A stretch of 64,000 bases of DNA from Shimia isoporae (GCF_004346865.1 NZ_SMGR01000006.1:1-64000), one strand, 5' to 3'; counted from the stretch's first letter, positions 16,500 to 24,814 are shown. The notes: generated by a model not told the origin, from the letters alone. A program made the numbers and translations.

Positions 16500-17312
16500 A
16501 TGACAGAACTCCATTACGCGGTGAGAGAGGCTGTTATTGCGGAAAACGCTGGCGCGTTTGAAGACGCGTTGGCGGCATGCGCTCAGGCCAATCAGTTGGA
16601 TGGGCTTTGTGATGTTTTGACGGAGGCGCTGTCGGGCGACTGGCATTTTCGCCACGAGGATCTTGCGCGGGCGATTCAGCAATTGCGGTGTCCTTCAGCG
16701 GTAGCGGCACTTGAAGCGCGTGCTTTGAGTTGTCCGGACTATCTAGAGTGGGACGACAATTTTGCGCTTGCCCGCAAATGCACATGGGCGCTTGCCGACA
16801 TTGGAACGCCGGAAGCGCGGGGTGCATTGGAGCGGTTGTCGCGATGTGACATTCCAAAAGTGCGAGGATTCGCGGCGAAACGCTTGGCGCCGAAAAAGCA
16901 GCAAGTTTGGCCAGAGTATGCAGAAAACAAAAGGCCCAAACGCAACAAACGCTTTGATAATCTCTTGGTTGTTGGGTTCGCGGCGATCGCGTGGGTCTGT
17001 GCTGTGTTTTTTCTTCAGGCCAAGCAATGGAGCGGGTGGAAGAACAGCTGCCCGCCAGATGGGCGCGCCTTCAGCGACGTAGAACTTGTTGCGTCAGCGA
17101 AGTCTTACATGGCCTACGTCCTCAGCGAAGATGGGGATGATTGGGGAGACGCCGAGTTAACGCGAACTCCGATCAATCTCTTGAACGGTGACGAGGATGG
17201 CATTCAAGTCGCGAATTTCTCTGTTCACCCCATTCAAAAAGTCGAGAGTGTATCTGTGACCCTGAAAGACAATTGCATCGTGCATTTTGGCTGGTCGGCA
17301 CCGGGGCAATAG
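16500..17312 (+). CDS. Hypothetical protein: HEAT-like repeats, one membrane helix, C-terminal domain
   Basis: 270 residues, family not recognised. Residues ~1-132 look like alpha-helical HEAT/PBS-lyase-type repeats (ARKCTWALADIGTPEARGAL and VRGFAAKRLA are typical). A basic stretch (ENKRPKRNKRF) is followed by one hydrophobic helix at about 154-173. The remaining ~95 residues have two cysteines (one early, one near the end) and may lie in the periplasm. The basic residues before the helix favour an inside-out topology with the HEAT part in the cytoplasm. No operon partner is evident; the next gene starts 114 bp downstream. Confidence 0.65.
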   Translation: MTELHYAVREAVIAENAGAFEDALAACAQANQLDGLCDVLTEALSGDWHFRHEDLARAIQQLRCPSAVAALEARALSCPDYLEWDDNFALARKCTWALADIGTPEARGALERLSRCDIPKVRGFAAKRLAPKKQQVWPEYAENKRPKRNKRFDNLLVVGFAAIAWVCAVFFLQAKQWSGWKNSCPPDGRAFSDVELVASAKSYMAYVLSEDGDDWGDAELTRTPINLLNGDEDGIQVANFSVHPIQKVESVSVTLKDNCIVHFGWSAPGQ

Positions 17313-17426
17313 AGATTTCACTAGAATGCTGTCTGTCCAAATGCGGCGTTCATCGTGTCGCAAAACTGCGTGACATACTTACTCCGCCCGCGCAGCCTGT
17401 TTAAAAACACAACAAGGAGTGCGGCC

Positions 17427-18377
17427 ATGAAAATCGGATTTATCGGCCTTGGCAATGTAGGCGGCAAGCTGAGTGGCAGTTTGCTGCGAAATGGCGTGGA
17501 CCTGACGGTCTATGACCTGAACGCCGATCTCGTGGCTGCAAAGGTTGCAGCTGGCGCATCGGCGGGCGAGAACCCTGCGCAGATGATGCGCGATTGTGAT
17601 GCGGTGATCACCTGTCTGCCGTCGCCTGCGGCCTCCGATGCCGTCATGCAGGAGATGTTGCCGGAAGTTGGGCCGGGCAAGATCTGGATGGAGATGTCCA
17701 CCACGGATGAGGCAGAGGTCAAGCGACTGGGCGGTTCGGTGATCGCGGCAGGCGGAGCGGCGGTTGATTGTCCGGTGTCGGGCGGCTGTCATCGGGCGGA
17801 TACCGGCAATATCGCCATTTTCGCAGGATGTGATCGGGCGACTTTTGAGCGGATTCTCCCGCTGTTGACCACCATGGGGCGGCGGATTTTGCACACCGGC
17901 GATTTGGGGTCGGCCTCGGTGTTGAAGGTGGTTACAAACTTCCTTGCCACGGCGCATCTGGTGGCGAGTGCCGAGGCTTTGACCACCTGTGCGGCGGCGG
18001 GGATGGACCTCAACACGGCCTATGAGGCGATCAAGATCAGTTCGGGCAATTCGTTCAGCCATGAGACGGAGAGTCAGGTGATCTTGAACGGGAGCCGCGA
18101 CATCAGTTTCACCATGGACCTCGTGAAGAAAGACATTGGCCTGTTTCAGGAGGTCGCTAATCGGGCGGGTGTGCCGCTGGAGTTGAACCCGCTGATGATC
18201 AAGATGTTTGACGACGGCATTGCGCGCTATGGTGAACGCGAACTCAGCCCGAACATCATCAAGCGGCTGGAAGAGGCGGCGGGCGTCGAGGTGCTTGCGC
18301 CGGGGTTTCCGCCGGAGATGCTCGATGATGAGCCGGAAGAGCCTGGCTATGAGGTGATCCCCACGGGTCGCGTCTAA
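17427..18377 (+). CDS. NAD(P)-dependent beta-hydroxyacid dehydrogenase (3-hydroxyisobutyrate dehydrogenase family)
   Basis: 316 residues. The N-terminal Rossmann motif is GFIGLGNVGGKLSGSL. The family substrate signature region reads DCPVSGGCHRADTGN, and the catalytic-lysine helix reads GSASVLKVVTNFLATAHL. It likely oxidises a short 3-hydroxyacid or reduces tartronate semialdehyde; the exact substrate cannot be read from sequence. The start is fixed by AAGGAG at 17414-17419, seven bases before this ATG; in-frame upstream codons are not used. The C-terminal extension after residue ~290 is acidic (DDEPEEPG). Confidence 0.85.
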   Translation: MKIGFIGLGNVGGKLSGSLLRNGVDLTVYDLNADLVAAKVAAGASAGENPAQMMRDCDAVITCLPSPAASDAVMQEMLPEVGPGKIWMEMSTTDEAEVKRLGGSVIAAGGAAVDCPVSGGCHRADTGNIAIFAGCDRATFERILPLLTTMGRRILHTGDLGSASVLKVVTNFLATAHLVASAEALTTCAAAGMDLNTAYEAIKISSGNSFSHETESQVILNGSRDISFTMDLVKKDIGLFQEVANRAGVPLELNPLMIKMFDDGIARYGERELSPNIIKRLEEAAGVEVLAPGFPPEMLDDEPEEPGYEVIPTGRV

Positions 18378-18383
18378 CGGAAA

Positions 18384-18428
18384 GGCTCACGGCGCAAGCC
18401 GTGAGCCACGCCCAACCCCGCAAGGGGT
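18384..18428. terminator. Two tandem GCAA-loop hairpins between convergent genes
   Basis: The first hairpin has a 10-bp stem, 18384-18393 with 18398-18407, closed by GCAA. The second has a 5-bp stem, 18415-18419 with 18424-18428, also closed by GCAA. There is no U tract on either strand. They separate the dehydrogenase (plus) from the phosphomannomutase (minus), so they may serve both transcripts. Confidence 0.55.
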
Positions 18429-18450
18429 CGGGAGAACATCCTTTAAGGGA

Positions 18451-19947
18451 TCAGATGGTCTGATCGTAGTCGCCAACGCCGGGTTCGGTGCGGATCACTG
18501 CGTCGATTTCCGCAAAAATCTGGCGCATCTCGTCTTCGCTTTCGTTGCTTTCTATCACCACCACAAGGTTCGGCGTGTTGGAACTGGCGCGTACCAGCCC
18601 CCAGCTGCCGTTGTCCAGAATGACGCGGGCGCCGTTCACGGTCACAACCTCTTTGATCGCGCGACCGGCGATGGTTTCACCGGCTTCGTGTTTGGCCACC
18701 AGCTTGGTCACCAGACGGTCGAGAATGTCGTATTTCTCGGTATCGGCGGCATAAGGCGACATGGTCGGAGTGGACCATGTTTTTGGCAGCGCCTTGCGCA
18801 TGTCCGACATTTTCATGTCGGGGTTGCGATCGAGCATTTTACAGATTTCGACCGCAACCCGCATGCCGCAGTCATAGCCGCGCCCGATTGGGCCGGAGAG
18901 GAAATAGTGGCCGGATTTTTCGAAGCCTGCGAGTGCGCCCAGTTCGTGAACGCGGCGTTTCATGTGGCTGTGGCCGGTCTTCCAGTAGTCCGTCTTGGCA
19001 CCAGTGGCCAAAAGGTCGGGATCGGCAGCATACAAGCCGGTAGATTTGACGTCTGCGACAAAGGTGGCGTTGGGGTAAATCTTGCCAAGATCCTTGGCCA
19101 TGATCACGCCAACCTTATCGGCAAAGATCTCTTCGCCTTCGTCGTCTACCACGCCGCACCGGTCGCCATCGCCGTCAAAACCAAGGGCGAGGTCTGCACC
19201 GGAGGCTTTGACGCTGTCCGACATGTCGTGCAGCATTTCCATCGCCTCTGGATTTGGGTTGTAGTTGGGGAATGTATAGTCAAGTCGATTGTGGCTATCG
19301 ACGACCTCCACGCCCATGCGTCTGAAGATTTCCGGAGCAAAAGCCGCAGCGGTACCGTTGCCTGTTGCGCAAACAACCTTGAGCGGTCGTGTCATTTTGA
19401 AGTCGCCGACGAGGTCATCGATGTAGGCTTCACGAACACCGTCAACGACTTCGTGCTTGCCGCCATCGTGGGCGTCAAAGTCGCCGTTCAGGACAATGTC
19501 GCGCAACTCTGCCATTTCGTCCGGACCGTGCGTGAGAGGTTTTTCAAAGCCCATTTTCACCCCGGTCCAGCCATTGGGATTGTGGGACGCGGTGACCATT
19601 GCCACGGCTGGTGTATCCAGGTGGAATTGCGCAAAATACGCCATTGGCGACAACGCGGGGCCAATGTCCTTGACGTGGATTCCGGCTTTCATCAGGCCAA
19701 CGATCAACGCCATTTTGATAGCCACTGAATAGTCTCTGTAATCGTTGCCCACGGCGATCACAGGCTCGATACCGCGTCGCTGCATTTGGGTTCCGAGGCC
19801 GAAACCAAGGGCGGTCATACCCGGTAGGTTGATGGCTTCGGGGAACTGCCAACGCGCGTCATATTCGCGGAAGCCGGTAGGGGCAATCATGGGATCCCGG
19901 AGGAATTCCCAAGTGTTCGGGCGCACTTCAGGCAATGGTTTTTTCAT
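18451..19947 (-). CDS. Phosphomannomutase/phosphoglucomutase
   Basis: 498 residues of the alpha-D-phosphohexomutase family, interconverting hexose 6- and 1-phosphates to feed nucleotide-sugar synthesis. Four family sites are visible in order: the phosphoserine loop TASHNPNGWTG (~residue 120), the metal loop DGDGDR (~260), the sugar-binding loop FEKSGH (~345) and the phosphate-binding loop RASSNTPN (near the C-terminus). It is the last gene of the minus-strand kpsT-kpsE-kdsA operon, 28 bp after kdsA, so it likely supplies precursor for the capsule. Symbols manB, algC or pgm would all be possible. Confidence 0.9.
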   Translation of the reverse strand: MKKPLPEVRPNTWEFLRDPMIAPTGFREYDARWQFPEAINLPGMTALGFGLGTQMQRRGIEPVIAVGNDYRDYSVAIKMALIVGLMKAGIHVKDIGPALSPMAYFAQFHLDTPAVAMVTASHNPNGWTGVKMGFEKPLTHGPDEMAELRDIVLNGDFDAHDGGKHEVVDGVREAYIDDLVGDFKMTRPLKVVCATGNGTAAAFAPEIFRRMGVEVVDSHNRLDYTFPNYNPNPEAMEMLHDMSDSVKASGADLALGFDGDGDRCGVVDDEGEEIFADKVGVIMAKDLGKIYPNATFVADVKSTGLYAADPDLLATGAKTDYWKTGHSHMKRRVHELGALAGFEKSGHYFLSGPIGRGYDCGMRVAVEICKMLDRNPDMKMSDMRKALPKTWSTPTMSPYAADTEKYDILDRLVTKLVAKHEAGETIAGRAIKEVVTVNGARVILDNGSWGLVRASSNTPNLVVVIESNESEDEMRQIFAEIDAVIRTEPGVGDYDQTI

Positions 19948-19975
19948 AACATGTCTCTTGTACTGAACAGGGTAT

Positions 19976-20809
19976 TCAAATGTTTATTGGGTTGGCTTTG
20001 GCCAGAGCATCGAACTGCATCAGGGTCGTGACCAGATCTGCCATCTGGTCAATCGGGATCATGTTCGGGCCGTCAGAAGGTGCGTTGTCTGGATCATCGT
20101 GAGTTTCGATGAAAACAGAGGCGATACCCAGCGAAACCGCGGCCCTTGCCATGACCGGAGCAAATTCTCGCTGCCCCCCGGTGCTGCCGCCTTTGCCCCC
20201 GGGTTGTTGGACCGAGTGGGTTGCATCCATGACCACGGGGTATCCGGTTTGCGCCATTTGTGGCAGCCCCCGCATGTCTGCAACCAGAGTGTTGTACCCA
20301 AAGGACGTCCCACGTTCTGTCAACAGGATGCGGTTGTTACCGGTGCTTTCGATCTTGGTGACGATGTTCCCCATTTCCCATGGCGCAAGAAACTGGCCTT
20401 TTTTTACGTTTACCGCAGCGCCGGTATTTCCGGCCGCCAGCAACATGTCGGTTTGGCGGCATAGAAAAGCAGGTATTTGAAGGATGTCCACCGCATCTGC
20501 GGCCACGGCGCATTGCGCTTCTGTATGAACATCCGTCAGGACTGGAACGCCAAATTCTTTTCGGATGCCGTCCAGAACCGAAAGCCCGGCGTCGATCCCC
20601 ATGCCTCGCTTGCCAGAGAGCGACGTTCGGTTCGCCTTGTCGTAACTAGCCTTGAAAACATACTGCGCACCGGCTGCTGCGCAGGCTTCTTGCATGGTGC
20701 CAGCGATCATTTGCGCGTGGTCCGCGCTTTCGAGCTGGCACGGACCGGCGATGACGGTCAGGGGCTGATCGTTGCCGATCTTGAGGTCCGCGACCTCGAC
20801 AGTTTTCAT
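19976..20809 (-). CDS. kdsA: 3-deoxy-8-phosphooctulonate (Kdo-8-P) synthase
   Basis: 277 residues. Condenses phosphoenolpyruvate and arabinose-5-phosphate to Kdo-8-phosphate. VIAGPCQLES is seen near residue 20: the Cys at this point is the metal ligand of the metal-dependent class, where E. coli has Asn. Other family segments are FKASYDKANRTS, TDVHTEAQ, DILQIPAFLCRQTD and DATHSVQQPGG. The ATG at 20809 overlaps the kpsE stop as TGATG, so the two genes are translationally coupled. A GTG one codon earlier is an alternative. Placement in a capsule export operon suggests it makes Kdo for a capsule linker rather than only for lipid A. Confidence 0.95.
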   Translation of the reverse strand: MKTVEVADLKIGNDQPLTVIAGPCQLESADHAQMIAGTMQEACAAAGAQYVFKASYDKANRTSLSGKRGMGIDAGLSVLDGIRKEFGVPVLTDVHTEAQCAVAADAVDILQIPAFLCRQTDMLLAAGNTGAAVNVKKGQFLAPWEMGNIVTKIESTGNNRILLTERGTSFGYNTLVADMRGLPQMAQTGYPVVMDATHSVQQPGGKGGSTGGQREFAPVMARAAVSLGIASVFIETHDDPDNAPSDGPNMIPIDQMADLVTTLMQFDALAKANPINI

Positions 20810-22479
20810 CACGAAGACACCTGTTCTCTGAGAATGGACGCTGTGAGCGATATCATCAGATAGATGCCTGAAAAAATCAGGAAGGCCAAGATCGTGTTCT
20901 CGAAACTACGCGGATAAGACGCGTCCTCGGATGCCACTGGTTCGACGGAAGTTGTGAGATATCGAACCTGACGGCTGGCTTCGAGTTCGGTCTGCTTCAG
21001 GGTTTGCAATGCCGACTGCATGATCAAATCCGCAGTTGCAAGGTCTGCTTGTGCGATTTGAATCTCTGCAGCTTGTGCCGCCAACGACGCTTCACCTTCT
21101 GTGGCTTCTCTCATTTGTGCTTCGAGATTGGCCAGCAGGTTTTCAAGGCGTCGCACGTCTCCCTTGACGCCTTCGACGCGTGCCTGATTGGGACGAGTGT
21201 TATCAAGCAGCGCCGCCAGTTGGAGTTCTTTTTCCTGAAGCTGAACTTGCACGTTTGAAATCTGTTGGCGACGAGACGCAATCACGCCGTCGGGATCGAC
21301 CACGGCGTTTTGCTGTTTCTCCACAAGGGCAAGCTGCGCTTCGCGTCTTTCGTCTTTTGCTTCCTCGAGGCTGCGGCGCGCATCACGCATTTGGTCTTCC
21401 CGCTTACGCTGAGACAGCGCGTCAACGCGCTCCTCGGCGTAGGTGATCAAAGCGCGAGAGAATGCAGTTGCCACAGAAGGGTCAGCAGCGATGACTTCCA
21501 TGCGTACGGAGCCTTCGGTCGGGTCGTAGCCGATTTTCACAAACTTCTTGTAGAGTTTGTAGGCTTCCTCGTTTGATGGGGTCGGGTCTAGGCGCTGAAT
21601 TGGGTCAATAGATTGATCAGAGAAGTGCGATTTGAAGCCAACATCACTGTCCAGTCGGATCATCGCATCCTTTGACGTCAGGTAGTCCTGAACAGCGATC
21701 GCATCCTGGTTGGCATTTAGCTGGCTCGGCAAAAGAGACCCGAGGCCGGAGCCACCGGTGCTGTCTGCCTGTTGGACAAGGAACGCGGATTTGGTCGCAT
21801 ACATTGGTGTCGCAACGCCGTAAAAGTACCATGCTGCAAAAATGGTTGGCAGGAACACAAAGGCTGACAGGCGGGCCAGCAAAAGCAGGAGCCGACGACG
21901 ACGGCGCCGTGCGATGTCTTTTTGAATCTCGCCAATTTCCATGGCCCGCATCTCCGCAGGGGAGCGGGTTTCCGTTGAAGGCAGGTTGGCCTTGTCCACA
22001 GGCATTGTCTGAGGCAGTTGAATGCGCCCGATTGACATCTTGTTGGACTTGCCCGTTTCTTCGTTGCCTTCCGAGCCCTGGTCGTTGGGTAGCAGGTCCA
22101 GCATATTTGTGCGCTGGAAAGGATCAATACCGGCGTTGCGCAACAAACGCACAGCGTCATAGTCAGAAGTGGCCGCCAAACCATGTTTCTGGGCCATACG
22201 ACGAGCGAGGCGCAGTTGGCGTCCGGTCAGCCCTTCACGCTTGATGGCATCGATGTCCGTGTCCGGAGAACCACTTGTGGATGGCGCAGGCGGCTTCGGC
22301 GTGGCGGCTTGGGCTGGCTGCGGCGCGGCCTGCTGTGGTTGCACTGACTCAACCGGCTGCGCCGGAGTGGCGCCACCCGTAACGACGCGGGGCTTAGGCG
22401 CAGGAGCGCCGGTTTCAGCGGCCGATTGCGGCACGCTTCTGCGGATACGGAACTTCTTAGCCTTGGGTTTGGTAGTCAT
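20809..22479 (-). CDS. kpsE: Capsule polysaccharide export inner-membrane protein, KpsE/polysaccharide co-polymerase type
   Basis: 556 residues. Residues 1-75 are basic, then Pro/Gln/Ala rich. A conserved-looking helical patch (GLTGRQLRLARRMAQ) lies near residue 85, and an Arg run (RRRRRR) precedes membrane helix 1 at ~200-222. The periplasmic part holds a long coiled coil (~350-480) rich in Glu, Gln and Arg, and a second membrane helix lies near the C-terminus (~530-550). This two-helix, coiled-coil layout is that of KpsE/CtrB, which links the inner-membrane ABC exporter to the outer-membrane channel. The ~200-residue cytoplasmic extension is longer than in E. coli KpsE. The gene overlaps kpsT by 23 bases. 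Confidence 0.85.
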   Translation of the reverse strand: MTTKPKAKKFRIRRSVPQSAAETGAPAPKPRVVTGGATPAQPVESVQPQQAAPQPAQAATPKPPAPSTSGSPDTDIDAIKREGLTGRQLRLARRMAQKHGLAATSDYDAVRLLRNAGIDPFQRTNMLDLLPNDQGSEGNEETGKSNKMSIGRIQLPQTMPVDKANLPSTETRSPAEMRAMEIGEIQKDIARRRRRRLLLLLARLSAFVFLPTIFAAWYFYGVATPMYATKSAFLVQQADSTGGSGLGSLLPSQLNANQDAIAVQDYLTSKDAMIRLDSDVGFKSHFSDQSIDPIQRLDPTPSNEEAYKLYKKFVKIGYDPTEGSVRMEVIAADPSVATAFSRALITYAEERVDALSQRKREDQMRDARRSLEEAKDERREAQLALVEKQQNAVVDPDGVIASRRQQISNVQVQLQEKELQLAALLDNTRPNQARVEGVKGDVRRLENLLANLEAQMREATEGEASLAAQAAEIQIAQADLATADLIMQSALQTLKQTELEASRQVRYLTTSVEPVASEDASYPRSFENTILAFLIFSGIYLMISLTASILREQVSS

Positions 22480-23116
22480 AGAGCTGCTTGGCCTCTTCCA
22501 AGGTGTCGAACATATAGAGCTTGCCGTTTAGCAGAACCGCGGCGGATCGGGCAAATTTCTCCAGCACCTGAGGTTGGTGCGACACGATTATGATGGTTGT
22601 GGTCCGCAGGCGTTCGCGGAGGACTTCGCCCGCTTTTCTATTGAACTCCACATCCGTTGAGGAGGGCATGCCCTCATCGATCAGATAGATGTCAAAATCC
22701 AAAGCCAGCATGAGGGCGAATGTAAAACGGGCCCGCATACCAGAGGAATACGTACCGAGTGGTTGTTCGAAGTATTCACCCAGATTGCAGAGCCAACGGC
22801 AGAATGCCTCGACGTAGTCGGGGTCAAGGCCATAAAGGCGCGCGATGTAACGGCTGTTTTCTACGGCTGTATGCTTGTTCACAACACCGCCCATGAAGCC
22901 CAAAGGGAAGGAGATGCGGCAATCGCGGCGTATTACGCCCTCGTCTGGCTTTTCCAGTCCGGCCATCATGTTGATGAGAGTCGTTTTGCCTGTGCCGTTC
23001 GGTGCAAGTACGCCGAGTGAGTTACCCAGTTCCACGCGAAACGACACGCGATCAAGGATTACCTTGCGCTGCGTGCCCGTCCAGAAGGACTTGCTCACGT
23101 TCTCGAATTCGAGCAT
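22457..23116 (-). CDS. kpsT: Capsule polysaccharide exporter ATPase
   Basis: 219 residues, a single ABC ATPase domain of the KpsT/Wzt-N class that powers export of polysaccharide with the permease KpsM. Walker A is APNGTGKTTL, the signature YSSGMRARFTFA, Walker B DIYLIDEGMP and the switch histidine SHQPQ. The Glu-Gly after Walker B and the SSGM signature are typical of polysaccharide exporters. The start has AGGAG seven bases upstream. No kpsM occurs in the window, so the permease must be encoded elsewhere or the transporter uses another partner. Confidence 0.92.
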   Translation of the reverse strand: MLEFENVSKSFWTGTQRKVILDRVSFRVELGNSLGVLAPNGTGKTTLINMMAGLEKPDEGVIRRDCRISFPLGFMGGVVNKHTAVENSRYIARLYGLDPDYVEAFCRWLCNLGEYFEQPLGTYSSGMRARFTFALMLALDFDIYLIDEGMPSSTDVEFNRKAGEVLRERLRTTTIIIVSHQPQVLEKFARSAAVLLNGKLYMFDTLEEAKQLYDYQTQG

Positions 23117-23330
23117 TTGATGCTCCTGCGACTGCTCTTCCGACTTTTTAATATCGTAACAAGGTTAACGCTCTGTCGGCGTTTGGCCTAATATGTCGGA
23201 TTACAAGCGGTTTTAGCAACGGCTTGCGGCATAAATTGGGCATACGGCCCGAAAAACACGTCGGAAACACGGTAATGTGTTGCGAATTGGCGCGGATTTT
23301 TCCGAAATTCCCTGTGAATGCGGTGAGTCG

Positions 23331-23356
23331 AAAAAAGGGCGCCGGAAGGCGCCCTT
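23331..23356 (-). terminator. Terminator after the DUF318 permease gene
   Basis: A 9-bp GC stem (23335-23343 with 23348-23356) with a GGAA loop; on the minus strand it is followed by six U (complement of 23331-23336). It lies 25 bp after the permease stop. The remaining 214 bp to kpsT (23117-23330) are AT-rich and should hold the kps promoter, with no gene seen. Confidence 0.85.
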
Positions 23357-23380
23357 GGAAAAGTTCTTTTGGGAAACCGG

Positions 23381-24415
23381 TTAAGCTACGGCTTGCCAAA
23401 GGGTGCCGGCTATGAGGGCTCCAAGCATAGCATAGCCAAGGTAAGCAGCGAAAACTCGGGGTTTCACCAGTGCCCAGACCGCTATGGCGGCTGGAATGCA
23501 GCTTACACCTCCGGCGATGACAAAGGACATGGCCGCCCCGTTTGACATTCCTTGCTCCAGCAAGCCGGCGACCAATGGAACAGCGGCATAACCGTTCAGA
23601 TAGGCCGGTGCGCCCACAAGTGCGCCGAGAACAATGGGCTGGAACCCTTCGCCACCAAGTACCTGGGCGATCCATTCTGCGGGTACGTAGTGGATCATCA
23701 AAGCCTCGATGACATACGCCAAAGCCAGCCATTTCAGAAGAAACATACCGTTCTCGATGGTCGTTTCGCGGAATGTCTCGCGACGGGCCCGCTCTTGCCA
23801 GAACTTCCACTCAGGTTTGTCGGAGAACGGTTTTGTAACACCGCAGCACCCGCCCACCTGTGGTTTTTCGCGCAGCGGGTCAGCAAACACCGGCGTGGAT
23901 TTCAGGAGCATGGTTCCAAACCCGCCGAGCAGTCCAAGACCAATTGCCGATAGGGCTTTCGCGATCGCAAACTCATAGCCAAGCGTACCTGAGGTGATGG
24001 CAAACATAGCCGGGTCCATCAAAGGCGAGGCTAGCCAAAATGCCATGACCGCGGACAGAGGCGCGCCAACCGCGAGGAGTGCCGCGATGAAAGGGATCAC
24101 CTCGCAGGAACAGAATGGCGAAAGGCCGCCCAGTAGGGCAGCAAGGACAATCATGCGCGTCTCACGCCCTTCAAATGCCTTGGCAAGAAGGTTCTCCGCA
24201 CCGGTTGCCTTGAGGTATCCAATTGCGAAAACGGCAAACAGGATGAACGGGGCAGTGTGCAACAATGCGGAAGCGGTGAAATCCACGGTTGGCATAAACT
24301 GTCCGGGATCAAACAGGGCCACACTCACAAGGATCAGAGCAAAAGCAGCCCATGCCTTGTCTATCTTTGCCAAGCGCTGGCCAAGTGGTGATGGGGTTTG
24401 AGTTGTGTCAGCCAT
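23381..24415 (-). CDS. DUF318/UPF0718 permease (ArsP or SO_0444-type metal(loid) efflux family)
   Basis: 344 residues with about eight hydrophobic segments in two blocks, separated by a charged cytoplasmic loop (~190-240) that carries a CC pair (VGGCCGVTK). The family hallmark SPFCSCEVIPF lies in the first block, and NGYAAVPLVAGLL and GGVSCIPAAIAVW in the second. Family members export trivalent organoarsenicals or heavy metals. The ATG at 24415 is chosen because it overlaps the arsR stop (ATGGCTGA, 8 bases), giving translational coupling. The substrate is inferred only from the family and the ArsR partner. Confidence 0.85.
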   Translation of the reverse strand: MADTTQTPSPLGQRLAKIDKAWAAFALILVSVALFDPGQFMPTVDFTASALLHTAPFILFAVFAIGYLKATGAENLLAKAFEGRETRMIVLAALLGGLSPFCSCEVIPFIAALLAVGAPLSAVMAFWLASPLMDPAMFAITSGTLGYEFAIAKALSAIGLGLLGGFGTMLLKSTPVFADPLREKPQVGGCCGVTKPFSDKPEWKFWQERARRETFRETTIENGMFLLKWLALAYVIEALMIHYVPAEWIAQVLGGEGFQPIVLGALVGAPAYLNGYAAVPLVAGLLEQGMSNGAAMSFVIAGGVSCIPAAIAVWALVKPRVFAAYLGYAMLGALIAGTLWQAVA

Positions 24416-24752
24416 GAGTGTGGTCCTCGTTGGGGCTGATGCTGTCGGCGCAGCATTCTTTGAGAAGGAAAGAAGAAAGATCCCGCACCGCGTCATAGGC
24501 AACAGCAGCGCAAATGATCGACCGCCCTTGTTTTTGCTGTTTGACCAGGCCGGCTTGCGTCAGAATTTTCATGTGGTGCGTCAAAGTGGAGCCAGTCACT
24601 CCGCTGCGTTGCCCGAGTTCGCCAATGGAAAGTCCGTCCGAGCCGGCACGCACAAGGCAGCGCAAGACGGAAAGCCTCTGTTCCGAACCAAGCGCAGCGA
24701 AGGTCGAAGCGGCAATTTCCAGAGAGATGTCTGTTGGATCTGTATGTTTCAT
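24408..24752 (-). CDS. ArsR-family metal(loid)-responsive repressor
   Basis: 114 residues from this ATG; an in-frame ATG at 24791 adds 13 but lies inside the operator palindrome. The winged helix contains FAALGSEQRLSVLRCL, then the recognition part SGVTGSTLTHHMKILTQAGLV and the wing KQGRSIICAA. C-terminal ECCAD offers vicinal cysteines that could bind arsenite or another soft metal. The gene is coupled to the permease and diverges from a uracil-DNA glycosylase homologue. Two dyads upstream indicate autoregulation. Confidence 0.85.
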   Translation of the reverse strand: MKHTDPTDISLEIAASTFAALGSEQRLSVLRCLVRAGSDGLSIGELGQRSGVTGSTLTHHMKILTQAGLVKQQKQGRSIICAAVAYDAVRDLSSFLLKECCADSISPNEDHTHG

Positions 24753-24753
24753 G

Positions 24754-24814
24754 TTTCTAGAATTATCGAAATGATTTTGTTGCGCAAGCATTATTTCGAT
24801 AATTGTCGAAATAA
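24754..24814. promoter_or_regulatory. Two ArsR-type operator dyads
   Basis: Site 1 is a perfect palindrome, TTATTTCGA (24791-24799) and TCGAAATAA (24806-24814), around a 6-base spacer. Site 2 at 24754-24771 is an imperfect 18-bp version of the same TTTC...GAAA dyad with the same AATT-like centre. The centres are 40 bp apart, about four helical turns. The pair sits between the divergent arsR and uracil-DNA glycosylase genes, so one repressor could control both. Confidence 0.65.

Noticed and set aside
18688-19728. A 346-residue plus-strand open frame
   Set aside because: Antisense to the phosphomannomutase, whose four active-site motifs are all intact.
23148-23810. A minus-strand frame of 220 residues that could have been the missing kpsM
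   Set aside because: It overlaps the permease gene in another frame, is Arg/Cys/His rich without membrane helices, and runs through the permease terminator.
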